Shown: one piece after another, positions 29,462-35,875 of the stretch
Layout of the letters: every line of letters starts with the position of its first letter
Numbering within the stretch: position 1 is the stretch's first letter
DNA from: OLB11 sp041392835
GTDB lineage: Bacteria; Bacteroidota; Bacteroidia; Chitinophagales; Chitinophagaceae
Reading direction: 5' to 3'
DNA length: 64,000 nucleotides
Assembly (NCBI GenBank): GCA_041392835.1
Contig: JAWKLF010000006.1
Coordinates: forward strand, 62,001-126,000
The notes under the pieces: generated by a model
What the model saw: the letters and a program-made list of their open reading frames with translations, nothing else
What the model was told of the DNA's origin: nothing
The model's database searches: none
Made by a program: the position numbers and the translations under genes

Positions 29462-30331
29462 TTATCTTCTTGGTCTGTTCATGAAAGGCTTTCTTTGGCG
29501 GCTTGCCTTTTGGCGTTTGTTTTTCATGGCCTGAGCACTATTAAGGATTGCTCCGCAAATCATTGTGATAGTTACAGTTGTTTGAGGTGCAATTTTGCTT
29601 TTGATAATCACCTGGTCATTCAAGTCAAATCCAGCTTGGATGTTTAACTTCTTATCGTTGAACATGTGTTGGTCTTGATACATGGTAGGTTTTAACTGGC
29701 GTGCCTTTTGTTGTGCAAATGGGCTTACCTCCTCTACGCTGATAATGAATTGGTCAACGCCTATTGTAGTTGTGGAGCTAATTTGGAAAGCTTTTACAAA
29801 GGTTGGATTGTTTTCTACGAATCTTCGTAAAAAATCTACAGTACCGTATGTATCGCCTGAGGCTGTCAATGAAGATGAAGACGTGTCCTCGATCGCTTTA
29901 AATGCGCCTTCGTGCATAGTACCTTGTACCGGTACATCGGTAGTATCATAGTTTTTGATACTGGGTAGCAAATAAAAGGATCGGGTATTATCCGTATTAT
30001 TGGATATGGTAAAAGTAAAGTTGTGTCCCTCAACCGCTGCTAAAACATTGCGTTCTGTAGAGCCTCCAAAGTCTAAGAAATCATCATTACTACCGGCATA
30101 GCCATCATACTCATCGTACCCATCGTACTCATCGCCATCATAATTAGAAAAGGTATCTACAGCCTCCTCTTCGAGCTGGCGTATAGTGGCCAAAGCCCCT
30201 GCACCTAATAAGGTAGCACCGCCCATAAGTTCTATGCTGTGATTTTTGATTTGTTTTTGCACGCCATCGCTTGCGGTGGCCATGCCAATCATTCCAAAAA
30301 GTAGGAATGAGAATAAAAGGAATTTTTTCAT
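29462..30331 (-). CDS. Candidate major capsid protein
   Basis: A 289-residue protein. Residues 2-20 are strongly hydrophobic, like a signal peptide ending ATAS. A second weakly hydrophobic stretch follows, then an acidic tyrosine repeat (YDGDEYDGYDEYDGY, about 64-78). The remainder is beta-rich with jelly-roll-like strands (NFTFTISNNTDNTRSFYLLPS and, near the end, QVIIKSKIAPQTTVTITMI), followed by a strongly basic tail. Its size and its place next to a 42-residue membrane protein and downstream of a packaging-type ATPase fit a major capsid protein of a tailless virus. The N-terminal hydrophobic segment is unusual for one. I do not recognise the family by sequence, and a secreted surface protein is the main alternative. 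Confidence 0.5.
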   Translation of the reverse strand: MKKFLLFSFLLFGMIGMATASDGVQKQIKNHSIELMGGATLLGAGALATIRQLEEEAVDTFSNYDGDEYDGYDEYDGYAGSNDDFLDFGGSTERNVLAAVEGHNFTFTISNNTDNTRSFYLLPSIKNYDTTDVPVQGTMHEGAFKAIEDTSSSSLTASGDTYGTVDFLRRFVENNPTFVKAFQISSTTTIGVDQFIISVEEVSPFAQQKARQLKPTMYQDQHMFNDKKLNIQAGFDLNDQVIIKSKIAPQTTVTITMICGAILNSAQAMKNKRQKASRQRKPFMNRPRR

Positions 30332-30373
30332 GTTTGTTTTTTTTTTTAATGATAAAATATGATGATAAAGAGT

Positions 30374-30502
30374 TTACTCGGTTGGAGCTGGAGTTGTTGT
30401 AGATTTTTTAGCTATCATTGGTGCAATAAATTTGCTCCATATAACCATTGCTATCAATGTGGTTACTACTCCTACAGCTATTGCTTTTGCGTACTGTTTC
30501 AT
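30374..30502 (-). CDS. 42-residue membrane protein
   Basis: A very short gene encoding 42 residues with one membrane span (AIAVGVVTTLIAMVIWSKFI), basic residues near the N-terminus (KQYAK) and a polar Thr/Pro-rich end. It lies 42 bp upstream of the candidate capsid gene, behind its own putative -7 box. Size and composition resemble small coat or internal-membrane proteins of membrane-containing phages, and also filamentous-phage coat proteins; lysis genes elsewhere in the element argue against the latter. Confidence 0.7.
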   Translation of the reverse strand: MKQYAKAIAVGVVTTLIAMVIWSKFIAPMIAKKSTTTPAPTE

Positions 30503-30538
30503 TTTGTGAATGTTTTTTTTAGTGAATGAAATGGAACA

Positions 30539-30546
30539 CAAACCTA
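30539..30546 (-). promoter_or_regulatory. Putative -7 box for coat genes (TAGGTTTG)
   Basis: On the minus strand TAGGTTTG matches TAnnTTTG, 36 bp ahead of the 42-residue gene and just behind a terminator hairpin. No clear -33 element was seen. Confidence 0.4.
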
Positions 30547-30620
30547 TTATAGATGCTATGTGATGGTGTGCAGTATGTAGAAGTATCTAAATGTATCTAT
30601 ACATACATGCTTGCATATAA

Positions 30621-30645
30621 CAGAAAAGCCACTTTAATAAGTGGC
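30621..30645 (-). terminator. Terminator after ATPase/DUF4248 genes
   Basis: Stem GCCACTT / AAGTGGC (30,628-30,645) with loop TAAT, followed on the minus strand by CTTTTC. It separates the ATPase transcript from the coat-gene transcript. Confidence 0.65.
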
Positions 30646-30686
30646 CTAACTGCTATTGGAAACTATGAAAACAAAAAAATATAATA

Positions 30687-30857
30687 TTAAGGTTCGCCCA
30701 GGCATTCGTATATAATGGCTACTTGCTTGGGTGTATAGGTTTTGCCATTGTACACACCTATTTTTTTTTGAAAGGGCCTAAGCCATGAGCGAAGTACTGC
30801 TATACTTACATTATAATCGCGTGCTAATTCTTTTTTGCTTTTGCTTTTGATTGTCAT
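30687..30857 (-). CDS. Small DUF4248-like DNA-binding protein
   Basis: A 56-residue protein. SKKELARDYNVSIAVLRSWL reads as a helix-turn-helix and the C-terminus YTPKQVAIIYECLGEP matches the end of the DUF4248 family common in Bacteroidota. The start overlaps the stop of the packaging-type ATPase gene by four bases (ATGA), so the two are coupled. It might regulate late transcription or assist genome packaging; neither is shown. Confidence 0.75.
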   Translation of the reverse strand: MTIKSKSKKELARDYNVSIAVLRSWLRPFQKKIGVYNGKTYTPKQVAIIYECLGEP

Positions 30858-31408
30858 GAGGTGGCTATAGTAATGTGTGTGTATTGGTTTTTACTAGCTT
30901 GTATCTTGTTGTGCGCTGCTTCAATACTTTCGTAGTATGGTATCTTAGCTTCATATCTTTTGATTTTTTCGCTTATTTTAAACAGCGTAATACTGTTAGC
31001 ATTGCTCAATACTTTTGGCGGTATAAATGAAAATCCGTGATACATGAAAATTAAGTCGTTATTTTTTTGCTTACTATCAAAAATAATTGAGCGTATGGGT
31101 CTTGTGAGGTCTCCTACTATATACTTAGTGCAGTCTTCAAATATAACAAGTGTATTACTTACGCAAGTAGCTATTGTATTCATATCCTCATCTACATCGC
31201 TATTAAGTACTATTCGTTTGCGCCCTCGTTTCCATCGAGGTAACATCTCGGTTTGTATAGTTTCGTACTCCGAGTAGCTTGGATGCTCAAAGGTATCTAC
31301 TACCAATATTTTTTTGTGCATACTAGCATCTACTAATTGCTTGCCGAAGGTAGTTTTACCCGTATTGCGTGCGCCTACAAGAAGTGCTATATGGTTGCTC
31401 CTGTTCAT
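30854..31408 (-). CDS. Small P-loop ATPase, packaging (FtsK/HerA or Zot) type
   Basis: A 184-residue ATPase. Walker A is GARNTGKTTFGK near residue 12, Walker B is TLVIFEDCTKY near 85, and the FDSKQKNNDLIFMYHGF stretch with an FIPPKVL element resembles the sensor region of HerA/FtsK-type packaging ATPases and Zot proteins. There is no membrane span, unlike Zot/gpI of filamentous phages. In tailless membrane-containing viruses such as PRD1 and PM2 an enzyme of this class packages the genome. It sits between the spanin candidate and the coat genes. Confidence 0.75.
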   Translation of the reverse strand: MNRSNHIALLVGARNTGKTTFGKQLVDASMHKKILVVDTFEHPSYSEYETIQTEMLPRWKRGRKRIVLNSDVDEDMNTIATCVSNTLVIFEDCTKYIVGDLTRPIRSIIFDSKQKNNDLIFMYHGFSFIPPKVLSNANSITLFKISEKIKRYEAKIPYYESIEAAHNKIQASKNQYTHITIATS

Positions 31409-31411
31409 TTT

Positions 31412-31912
31412 TTATATAAAAAATTTTACTACAAAAAATATTAAGCAAAGCGTAATCAAGGCAGATAGTATAATGATAGTTTTTAATCTTTTTTTTGCTG
31501 TGTGTGTGGCTATTGCTATTGCATTGCTTAGTTCTTGTATATGTGCTTCTTTGGCTTCTATCTTGGCGGTATTTTCGTACTGATGGTACTCGTGGTCTAT
31601 GAAGGTATCTGTAGTATTGGTGTGTGGTGGGCATGGTACTACAATACCTTTTGTATTGATATTATTGTAGGTTTTTTTTTCCTTGACAAAGCTGTCGCAA
31701 TTGATGTGTATAGGCGGTGTATATAATGTTTCGAGCTTACCCGGCTTATATATAGTATGCGAAAAAAAACTATCCTTAGTGGGGTATAGTTGTGCGCATA
31801 GATTGGCTACTATGGCAGGGTATTTTGTTTGCGCTTTTAATACTCTTTTGGAAGCTAGCTTGGGAGTGTAGCAGCTGCTAAGTAGTAGGAGTAGAATCGT
31901 TATGTTTTTCAT
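31412..31912 (-). CDS. Candidate unimolecular spanin
   Basis: A 166-residue protein with an N-terminal lipoprotein signal (lipobox LSSC, Cys about 14), a periplasm-length middle region ending in a helical segment (about 110-140), and a C-terminal membrane span (IIILSALITLCLIFFVVKFF). A lipid anchor in the outer membrane and a transmembrane anchor in the inner membrane in one polypeptide is the defining topology of u-spanins such as T1 gp11, which fuse the two membranes at lysis. There is no sequence family to confirm this; the call is by topology and by neighbouring wall enzymes. Confidence 0.6.
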   Translation of the reverse strand: MKNITILLLLLSSCYTPKLASKRVLKAQTKYPAIVANLCAQLYPTKDSFFSHTIYKPGKLETLYTPPIHINCDSFVKEKKTYNNINTKGIVVPCPPHTNTTDTFIDHEYHQYENTAKIEAKEAHIQELSNAIAIATHTAKKRLKTIIILSALITLCLIFFVVKFFI

Positions 31913-32132
31913 TGGTTTTTTCTTTTACTATGGGTATTGATGTGGGGCGCAAGCGTGCGCGCTGTATAAGGTTGTATTGTCGGCGTGCTTTGCCTTCGTT
32001 TTGAGCTACTACTATATCTTTTCCCTTGTTGAAAAAATAGGCTACATAGCCCTTGGGAGTGTAGCAATTAGTTTTTTGTGTTACAAAAACTGTTTTTACA
32101 GGAAATAAAAATCTCCATAGTTTTTTTATCAT
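31878..32132 (-). CDS. Small basic protein, unknown
   Basis: An 84-residue basic protein. It begins MIKKLWRFLFP and contains NKGKDIVVAQNEGKARRQYN. There is no membrane span, and I recognise no family. It overlaps the spanin candidate by 35 bp and its start overlaps the preceding 36-residue gene (ATGA), so it is translated as part of the late operon. Confidence 0.6.
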   Translation of the reverse strand: MIKKLWRFLFPVKTVFVTQKTNCYTPKGYVAYFFNKGKDIVVAQNEGKARRQYNLIQRARLRPTSIPIVKEKTNEKHNDSTPTT

Positions 32133-32239
32133 GGCTTTGGCATTTTTAGAATTTTTACAATTTGTGTGAACATAAAATAGAGTGCACTAACCGGCACACA
32201 TATTATTAGTAGTGTTTTGATGAGTATGCTTTTTATCAT
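32129..32239 (-). CDS. 36-residue membrane peptide
   Basis: A short gene with ATGA overlaps at both its start and its stop, strong evidence that it is translated. The product is one hydrophobic helix (ILIKTLLIICVPVSALYFMF) with basic residues on both sides. It might be a holin-like lysis peptide or a viral membrane component. No family is recognisable. Confidence 0.65.
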   Translation of the reverse strand: MIKSILIKTLLIICVPVSALYFMFTQIVKILKMPKP

Positions 32240-32820
32240 GGCTTTTTATTTTTTTTGAGTAGTGGTAACAAGCGTGGTAATAGGATTAAGGCGCAAATGG
32301 CTATAAGAGCATTGCTAGGGCTGGCTTTAAAATCTACACTTTGAAGTAGCTTAGATAGTGGCTTTTTTATATTCTTTTTTTCACTTTTGGATAGTGGGAG
32401 CAGCTCTTTGTAATCTTCATGTTCTATGTACAGCTCCATTGCTTCCTGATGTTTTTCTTCAAAAGTTATGATTTTGCTTTTGTTGTCTTTGGCTTTGCGA
32501 TATATAAGGGCTATTTCTTTGAGCGTAGCTCTTGTTTCGTGGGTAAAGGTTTTGAGGTGCATCCAAGGCAATACGGTTTCTATTAGCATTTCTGACCCAT
32601 CTATAATTAGATCGGTTAAATCTTCTGCATTTATGCTTTGCTCATCGTTGTCGGATGCTTCGCTATCTGTAGGCGTAGGATCGGATTCTGATTCGGGTGC
32701 AAAATCGGTTTGGGCGCTATCTATGTCTTGTATAGCATCCTCTGTTGTGATACTTTCGGGTTTGGTTTCTGTGGCTTTGCTTAGCTCCTCCAGTAGATTA
32801 ATTTCGTTATTCGTTTCCAT
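32236..32820 (-). CDS. Acidic tail-anchored protein, unknown
   Basis: A 194-residue protein. The N-terminal 80 residues are very acidic and low in complexity (ESESDPTPTDSEASDNDE), the middle is a charged helical region, and the C-terminus has a membrane span (ALIAICALILLPRLLPLL) with KKNKKP end. It overlaps the coiled-coil gene upstream by 14 bp. It is a likely structural or assembly protein by location. It has no recognisable domain. Confidence 0.6.
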   Translation of the reverse strand: METNNEINLLEELSKATETKPESITTEDAIQDIDSAQTDFAPESESDPTPTDSEASDNDEQSINAEDLTDLIIDGSEMLIETVLPWMHLKTFTHETRATLKEIALIYRKAKDNKSKIITFEEKHQEAMELYIEHEDYKELLPLSKSEKKNIKKPLSKLLQSVDFKASPSNALIAICALILLPRLLPLLKKNKKP

Positions 32821-33166
32821 GTTCGCCTATACTTTTGATTTGGTTTTCGCTCATGAATACGCTAATGCCTTTGAGCATTTCCATGTCTTGTTTGAGTTTT
32901 TCGAGGGCCTCTTTGTCGTCTTTGAGCTCCTCAAATACGTTGTATATATTTTTTGCTAACTTGCTAATTGTTACCAATGAAAATTTTTCGGGCATTTCGC
33001 CCATAAATATCTTGCCCTTCAGAAATGAAACAAGATTTACAGCACCTTCGAGGCTTTTTTCGTAGGTGGCAATCTTCTGTTTATTCTCTTCGTTGATAGC
33101 CAAAAGGGTAGCTAATTGTTCTTTGGGTACTTCTATGAGTTCTTTTTTTTCTATGATTTCGCTCAT
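32807..33166 (-). CDS. Coiled-coil protein, unknown
   Basis: A 119-residue protein dominated by charged heptad-like helices (EENKQKIATYEKSLEGA, and KDDKEALEKLKQDMEML). It has no membrane span and no family that I recognise. It is the second gene of the leftward late operon. A scaffold or assembly role is possible. Confidence 0.6.
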   Translation of the reverse strand: MSEIIEKKELIEVPKEQLATLLAINEENKQKIATYEKSLEGAVNLVSFLKGKIFMGEMPEKFSLVTISKLAKNIYNVFEELKDDKEALEKLKQDMEMLKGISVFMSENQIKSIGEHGNE

Positions 33167-33181
33167 GGCTGTATTTTTTTT

Positions 33182-33688
33182 TTAAAAACCTAATAGGCTC
33201 ATAAAGTCATTTTCGGTTTCTTGAGTTGGCTTGCTTGGTTTGGTGCCTATGGCTGGTGTAGGTATGGCAGCTTGTTGGGCTTTTTTAAGTTCGGTTTCGA
33301 GTGCTTGTATGGTATTGCGGAGCTGGCTTATGGATTGCTCGCACTCTATAAGTTCTATTTCTAAGGCATCATTTTGTTTTTCGAGCTTGCCTGCTTCGGT
33401 TTTGCTTTGTATATAATAATCTACCAATTCTTTTACTAGCTTATTGATATTTTCGGTATCGGGATTGAGAGATGGTAGTAATGTATTGATTTTGCCAATA
33501 TACTCTGGGCTTAGGCTGGTTGTCATGGCTCGCTTTACCCATGTTTGTGGGGGTTTAGTGGCTGGTTTGGTGCTTTCTTGCACAGGGTTTGGTGCTTTCT
33601 GCTCTTGGTTTGGTGCTTCCTGCTCTTGGTTTATACCTTCTTGCTCTTGGATTTCTGTTTGAGGCTTTGTGTTTGCTTGCTCTTGCAT
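33182..33688 (-). CDS. Coiled-coil protein with Gln/Glu/Pro repeats
   Basis: A 168-residue protein, the first gene of the late operon. The N-terminal 45 residues carry an imperfect repeat of the form NQEQEAP / NQEQKAP / NPVQEST. A folded helical part follows (about 55-90), then a long coiled coil (about 95-140) and a short C-terminal motif DFMSLLGF. The last motif resembles a short peptide that docks on a partner protein. No family is recognisable. Confidence 0.6.
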   Translation of the reverse strand: MQEQANTKPQTEIQEQEGINQEQEAPNQEQKAPNPVQESTKPATKPPQTWVKRAMTTSLSPEYIGKINTLLPSLNPDTENINKLVKELVDYYIQSKTEAGKLEKQNDALEIELIECEQSISQLRNTIQALETELKKAQQAAIPTPAIGTKPSKPTQETENDFMSLLGF

Positions 33689-34184
33689 ATAGATGGCTTT
33701 TTATTTGCTTACAAATTTCTTGTACTTAGGTATGCAAGGCAATAGGCTTGCATATTTGATTATATATATGCTAATGGTAGCTATAATGTGTACTATATGT
33801 TTTGTCCTATGTGATGCTTCACATAGGACTTTTTTGTGGACTTGTGGACTGATTTTAATTAAAATACTGATTATCAATATTTTATATTGTTTTTTTCAGT
33901 CCTTTTATAGTCCAAGAACAGTCCACAAATAAAAAAATCAGTCCACAAACTATTTTTTTGTATGATGTATAAAAAGCTATTGGACTTTGTGGACTGCTAA
34001 AGGACTGCTAAAGGACTTTGAGAATACAGCATTTACAAGGTTTTGAGGTGCGAAAGTCCAGAAGTCCAAAAAATTGTTTACTATATTCTAAAGAAAAAAA
34101 AAGAAAAAAATAAAAAAAATAGGAGAGCTGGCCAGTTGGGGACTTGATGGGCGGCCCATCGGTGGGGTGTATTAAAAAGGAAAA
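33689..34184. other. Repeat-rich non-coding region, candidate origin or late control region
   Basis: About 500 bp without a convincing gene. It contains five copies of the 9-mer TTGTGGACT (plus strand at 33,834, 33,842 and 33,987; minus strand at 33,920-33,928 and 33,940-33,948), a tandem of GGACTGCTAAA (33,991-34,012) and further GGACT/AGTCC pentamers, about a dozen in 240 bp. An A-rich tract (about 34,091-34,122) lies on the right side. Dispersed short repeats plus an AT-rich tract are typical of iteron origins or multi-site operators. It divides the early and late blocks. Confidence 0.55.
33804..33829. terminator. Perfect 11-bp hairpin upstream of late operon
   Basis: GTCCTATGTGA / TCACATAGGAC with a TGCT loop, flanked by TTTT on both sides, so it could end transcription in either direction. 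It also forms part of the GGACT repeat cluster. Confidence 0.7.
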
Positions 34185-34205
34185 GCCTCGCGGAGTAGGC
34201 GAGGC
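34174..34205 (-). terminator. Early-operon terminator
   Basis: On the minus strand the stem GCCTCGC / GCGAGGC (34,185-34,205) is followed by TTTTCCTTTTT. It lies 25 bp after the stop of the last early gene (34,230). Confidence 0.85.
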
Positions 34206-34229
34206 TGAGAGCAATGAGAGTGTTGGTGA

Positions 34230-34433
34230 CTAATTGAGCGGAAAGAAGCTTAGGCTTATGATGTCTTTTAGCATTTTGTGGGAGCCCTGTAGTAGGGCAT
34301 TGTTGTTGAGGGCGCATTGCATGGCTGCTATGTAGGCTTTGTGGTTGGCGTATATGCGCTCATACTCGTCCCGTGGTATTTGTATGTGCTCGTTTTGAGA
34401 CGGAGCTAGTCTGTGGTTCTTCTTTTGTTTCAT
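34230..34433 (-). CDS. Small protein, unknown
   Basis: A 67-residue basic protein (MKQKKNHRLAPSQNEHIQIP) with a helical middle (DEYERIYANHKAYIAAM). It is the last gene before the early terminator. It has no membrane span and no recognised family. I support it because it is well placed between an upstream structured region and a terminator. Confidence 0.45.
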   Translation of the reverse strand: MKQKKNHRLAPSQNEHIQIPRDEYERIYANHKAYIAAMQCALNNNALLQGSHKMLKDIISLSFFPLN

Positions 34434-34640
34434 TTGAAGATGTATTTAAGGTAAAAAAATAAAAGAGCTATCAGGTTGAAACAACTCACACAAGGTAAGT
34501 ATGCCGGCCTTGCGGCTTGGGCTTCCTGATAGCTTTAAGATAAATCTGTGTGTTGTGGATTTACCCTGTATGAATTGTTTCAGGGCAAATGTAGTGTGTG
34601 TTTTTTGTAGTACCAAATAAAAGGAGTATATTTGTATGGC
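34434..34640. other. Structured non-coding region next to the sRNA
   Basis: A perfect 10-bp inverted repeat, AGCTATCAGG / CCTGATAGCT (about 34,466 and 34,525), encloses smaller pairings such as GCCG / CGGC. On the minus strand the outer stem is followed by CTTTTATTTTTTT, so it may be a leftward terminator with a long branched loop, or the end of a structured RNA. Confidence 0.4.
34604..34634 (+). promoter_or_regulatory. Consensus promoter on the plus strand, TTTG-N19-TATATTTG
   Basis: TTTG at 34,604-34,607 and TATATTTG at 34,627-34,634 with a 19-bp spacer give a full match to the Bacteroidota consensus. It points rightward, against all neighbouring early genes. Confidence 0.7.
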
Positions 34641-34737
34641 TGGAGCGTTTTGGACGTTTGAAGGAAGCAACTTGAGTTTAGCACCTGATCGCCAGTATCT
34701 TATTAAAACCAACTTTTAGGAGTTGGTTTTTTTCGTT
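34641..34737 (+). ncRNA. Candidate phage small RNA
   Basis: A strong promoter ends at 34,634 and a rho-independent terminator (AAAACCAACT / AGTTGGTTTT, then T residues) ends at about 34,737, which defines a transcript of about 95 nt with no good reading frame. It is antisense to the 3' end of the PBECR-nuclease gene (34,703 onwards) and lies opposite the early operon. It could restrain that gene or act in trans. I know of no matching RNA family. Confidence 0.5.
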
Positions 34738-35155
34738 TATACATGGTTTCAAATATGAGTTTGTTACCTTTTTTTTTGGAGAATCTCACGGCTTCTGCTA
34801 CAAAGTATATATTGTCTATTTGCTTGGTGTATAGGAATACGTCTTGTTTTAGTTTGTTTTTTCCTTTGTATTCTATTTTGTCGGGTGTTTTGAGTATGAT
34901 GGGTAGTAGAAGGAAGTCGTCGAGGTTTATAGCTATTTGTCCTCTTGGGTTTTCAGTTTTTGGGCTTCCATGTAGTTTGATGGCATGTCGTATGCCTGAT
35001 GTGTCTATGTGTCTTTGTATGCCTGTTACATCTTCGTTGGTGTATTGGTTTATAAAGTCGGTTTGTTGTTTAGTGGCTTTGCCCAGGTTTAGTATTTTGT
35101 GTGTAGGTTTTTGGCTTAGGGCCAAATTGATGAGCTGCTTTATTTCTTTTTTCAT
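34703..35155 (-). CDS. PBECR-type nuclease-fold protein
   Basis: A 150-residue protein resembling the phage Barnase-EndoU-ColicinE5/D-RelE-like (PBECR) nuclease domains. Visible markers are DTSGIRHAIKLHGS (the His-containing motif), PRGQIAINLDDFLLLPIIL, TPDKIEYKGK and the final strand LIFETMYKRKK. The catalytic domain occupies nearly the whole protein. In phages such domains occur as RNase toxins, often attached to capsid-associated MuF proteins; a stand-alone copy in the early block next to a Tad2-like gene hints at host takeover or inter-phage conflict. No partner immunity gene is obvious. Confidence 0.7.
   Translation of the reverse strand: MKKEIKQLINLALSQKPTHKILNLGKATKQQTDFINQYTNEDVTGIQRHIDTSGIRHAIKLHGSPKTENPRGQIAINLDDFLLLPIILKTPDKIEYKGKNKLKQDVFLYTKQIDNIYFVAEAVRFSKKKGNKLIFETMYKRKKPTPKSWF
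34705..34737 (+). terminator. Terminator of the candidate small RNA
   Basis: 10-bp stem AAAACCAACT / AGTTGGTTTT with loop TTTAGG and a following T-run. The stem also contains the last codons of the leftward nuclease gene. Confidence 0.75.
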
Positions 35156-35167
35156 TATATGAATTTT

Positions 35168-35461
35168 TTAAAAGATAACCCAATCTTCTGAAAGCATGTC
35201 GGATTGCGAAGCTAGCCAACCTGTTAGTATTTTTTTGTCCGCTGTAAACATACGTATGCTTCCAAGAGCTTCAAAGGTATCGCCTCCTATTTCTTTCTCA
35301 ATTACTTCCCTTAGTGCCGGGTCCTGAATTGCTCTTGTTGGTACTGTTCCTGCTGGCAGGAGAAAGAGAAACATCCCTTTGCCATTCCAACCTTGTCTTG
35401 CTACTCTATAGCCTTGTTTTAGGGCTTCAATAGCTTGTCCGAAATTTTTATTTTGTATCAT
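35168..35461 (-). CDS. DUF2829 / Tad2-like anti-Thoeris protein
   Basis: A 97-residue DUF2829 domain. The family pattern is clear: FGQAIEALKQGYRVARQGWN, GKGMFLFLLPAG, a basic-charged middle, and the C-terminal WLASQSDMLSEDWVIF. Phage Tad2 proteins of this family bind and sequester cyclic ADP-ribose-type signals and so block Thoeris, and some members also bind CBASS signals. Length and termini match. It sits 12 bp upstream of the PBECR-type gene in the early operon, where anti-defence genes are expected. I infer activity from family only. Confidence 0.82.
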   Translation of the reverse strand: MIQNKNFGQAIEALKQGYRVARQGWNGKGMFLFLLPAGTVPTRAIQDPALREVIEKEIGGDTFEALGSIRMFTADKKILTGWLASQSDMLSEDWVIF

Positions 35462-35517
35462 TTTTTATATGAGTTTTTTAAGGGCGCTCAACCCGTTGGT
35501 TAATAATTTTATAAAGT

Positions 35518-35569
35518 TATAACGCCAGCTTTGCAAAATCTAAAAGACTTCGCAAAGCTGGACGTTATA
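35518..35569. repeat. attC-like palindrome downstream of a small gene
   Basis: TATAACG (35,518-35,524) pairs with CGTTATA (35,563-35,569); CCAGCTTTGC (35,525-35,534) pairs with GCAAAGCTGG (35,552-35,561); AA/TT extends the stem. Two unpaired bases, A35,562 and C35,551, lie on the same arm. This imitates an integron attC site, with one-sided extrahelical bases and outer AAC/GTT. The base identities and the lack of an unpaired spacer differ from classical sites. The left part contains the stop codon of the neighbouring gene. Confidence 0.5.
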
Positions 35570-35786
35570 CGCGATTTATTGACAAAACTCTAAATTGGTC
35601 TTGAAAATGTCTTCCGCTATCATAATCCCATACATATAAATCGCCTTGCATTACTCCAATTATTAATCGTTCAATAGGGATTTTTTTTTCTTTTGAAATA
35701 TCTTCTAAAAAACGTCGTAAAACAGTCGTTTTCCCCTCATTGCCAAATTCTTTGCTTGGCTTGACTTTTGAAGTTTTGTTTTTCAT
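35565..35786 (-). CDS. Small protein, cassette-like, unknown
   Basis: A 73-residue protein (FGNEGKTTVLRRFLEDISKEK then RLIIGVMQGDLYVWDYDSG). I recognise no family and see no membrane span. The stop codon lies inside an attC-like palindrome and the upstream gap contains another imperfect repeat with GCATAACG, so it resembles a gene cassette inserted into the early operon. Confidence 0.55.
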   Translation of the reverse strand: MKNKTSKVKPSKEFGNEGKTTVLRRFLEDISKEKKIPIERLIIGVMQGDLYVWDYDSGRHFQDQFRVLSINRV

Positions 35787-35875
35787 ATTAAATTTTGTTT
35801 TTTAAATCAAGTTTTTTTTAGAATACGCCACCTCGTTTAGCTGCATCACGTTATGCGGTCAGGCTAAAACGACAA

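Noticed and set aside
34008..34317. Two overlapping short frames of 68 and 78 residues on the minus strand
   Set aside because: They span the early terminator and an A-rich tract, give low-complexity Phe/Ser sequence and overlap each other.
34446..34712. 88-residue open reading frame on the minus strand
   Set aside because: It overlaps a promoter, a small RNA and two strong hairpins and has no protein-like features; the non-coding reading explains the region better.
35518..35569. Classical integron attC
   Set aside because: The extrahelical bases and spacer do not match canonical sites and no integron integrase is nearby, so I report it only as attC-like.
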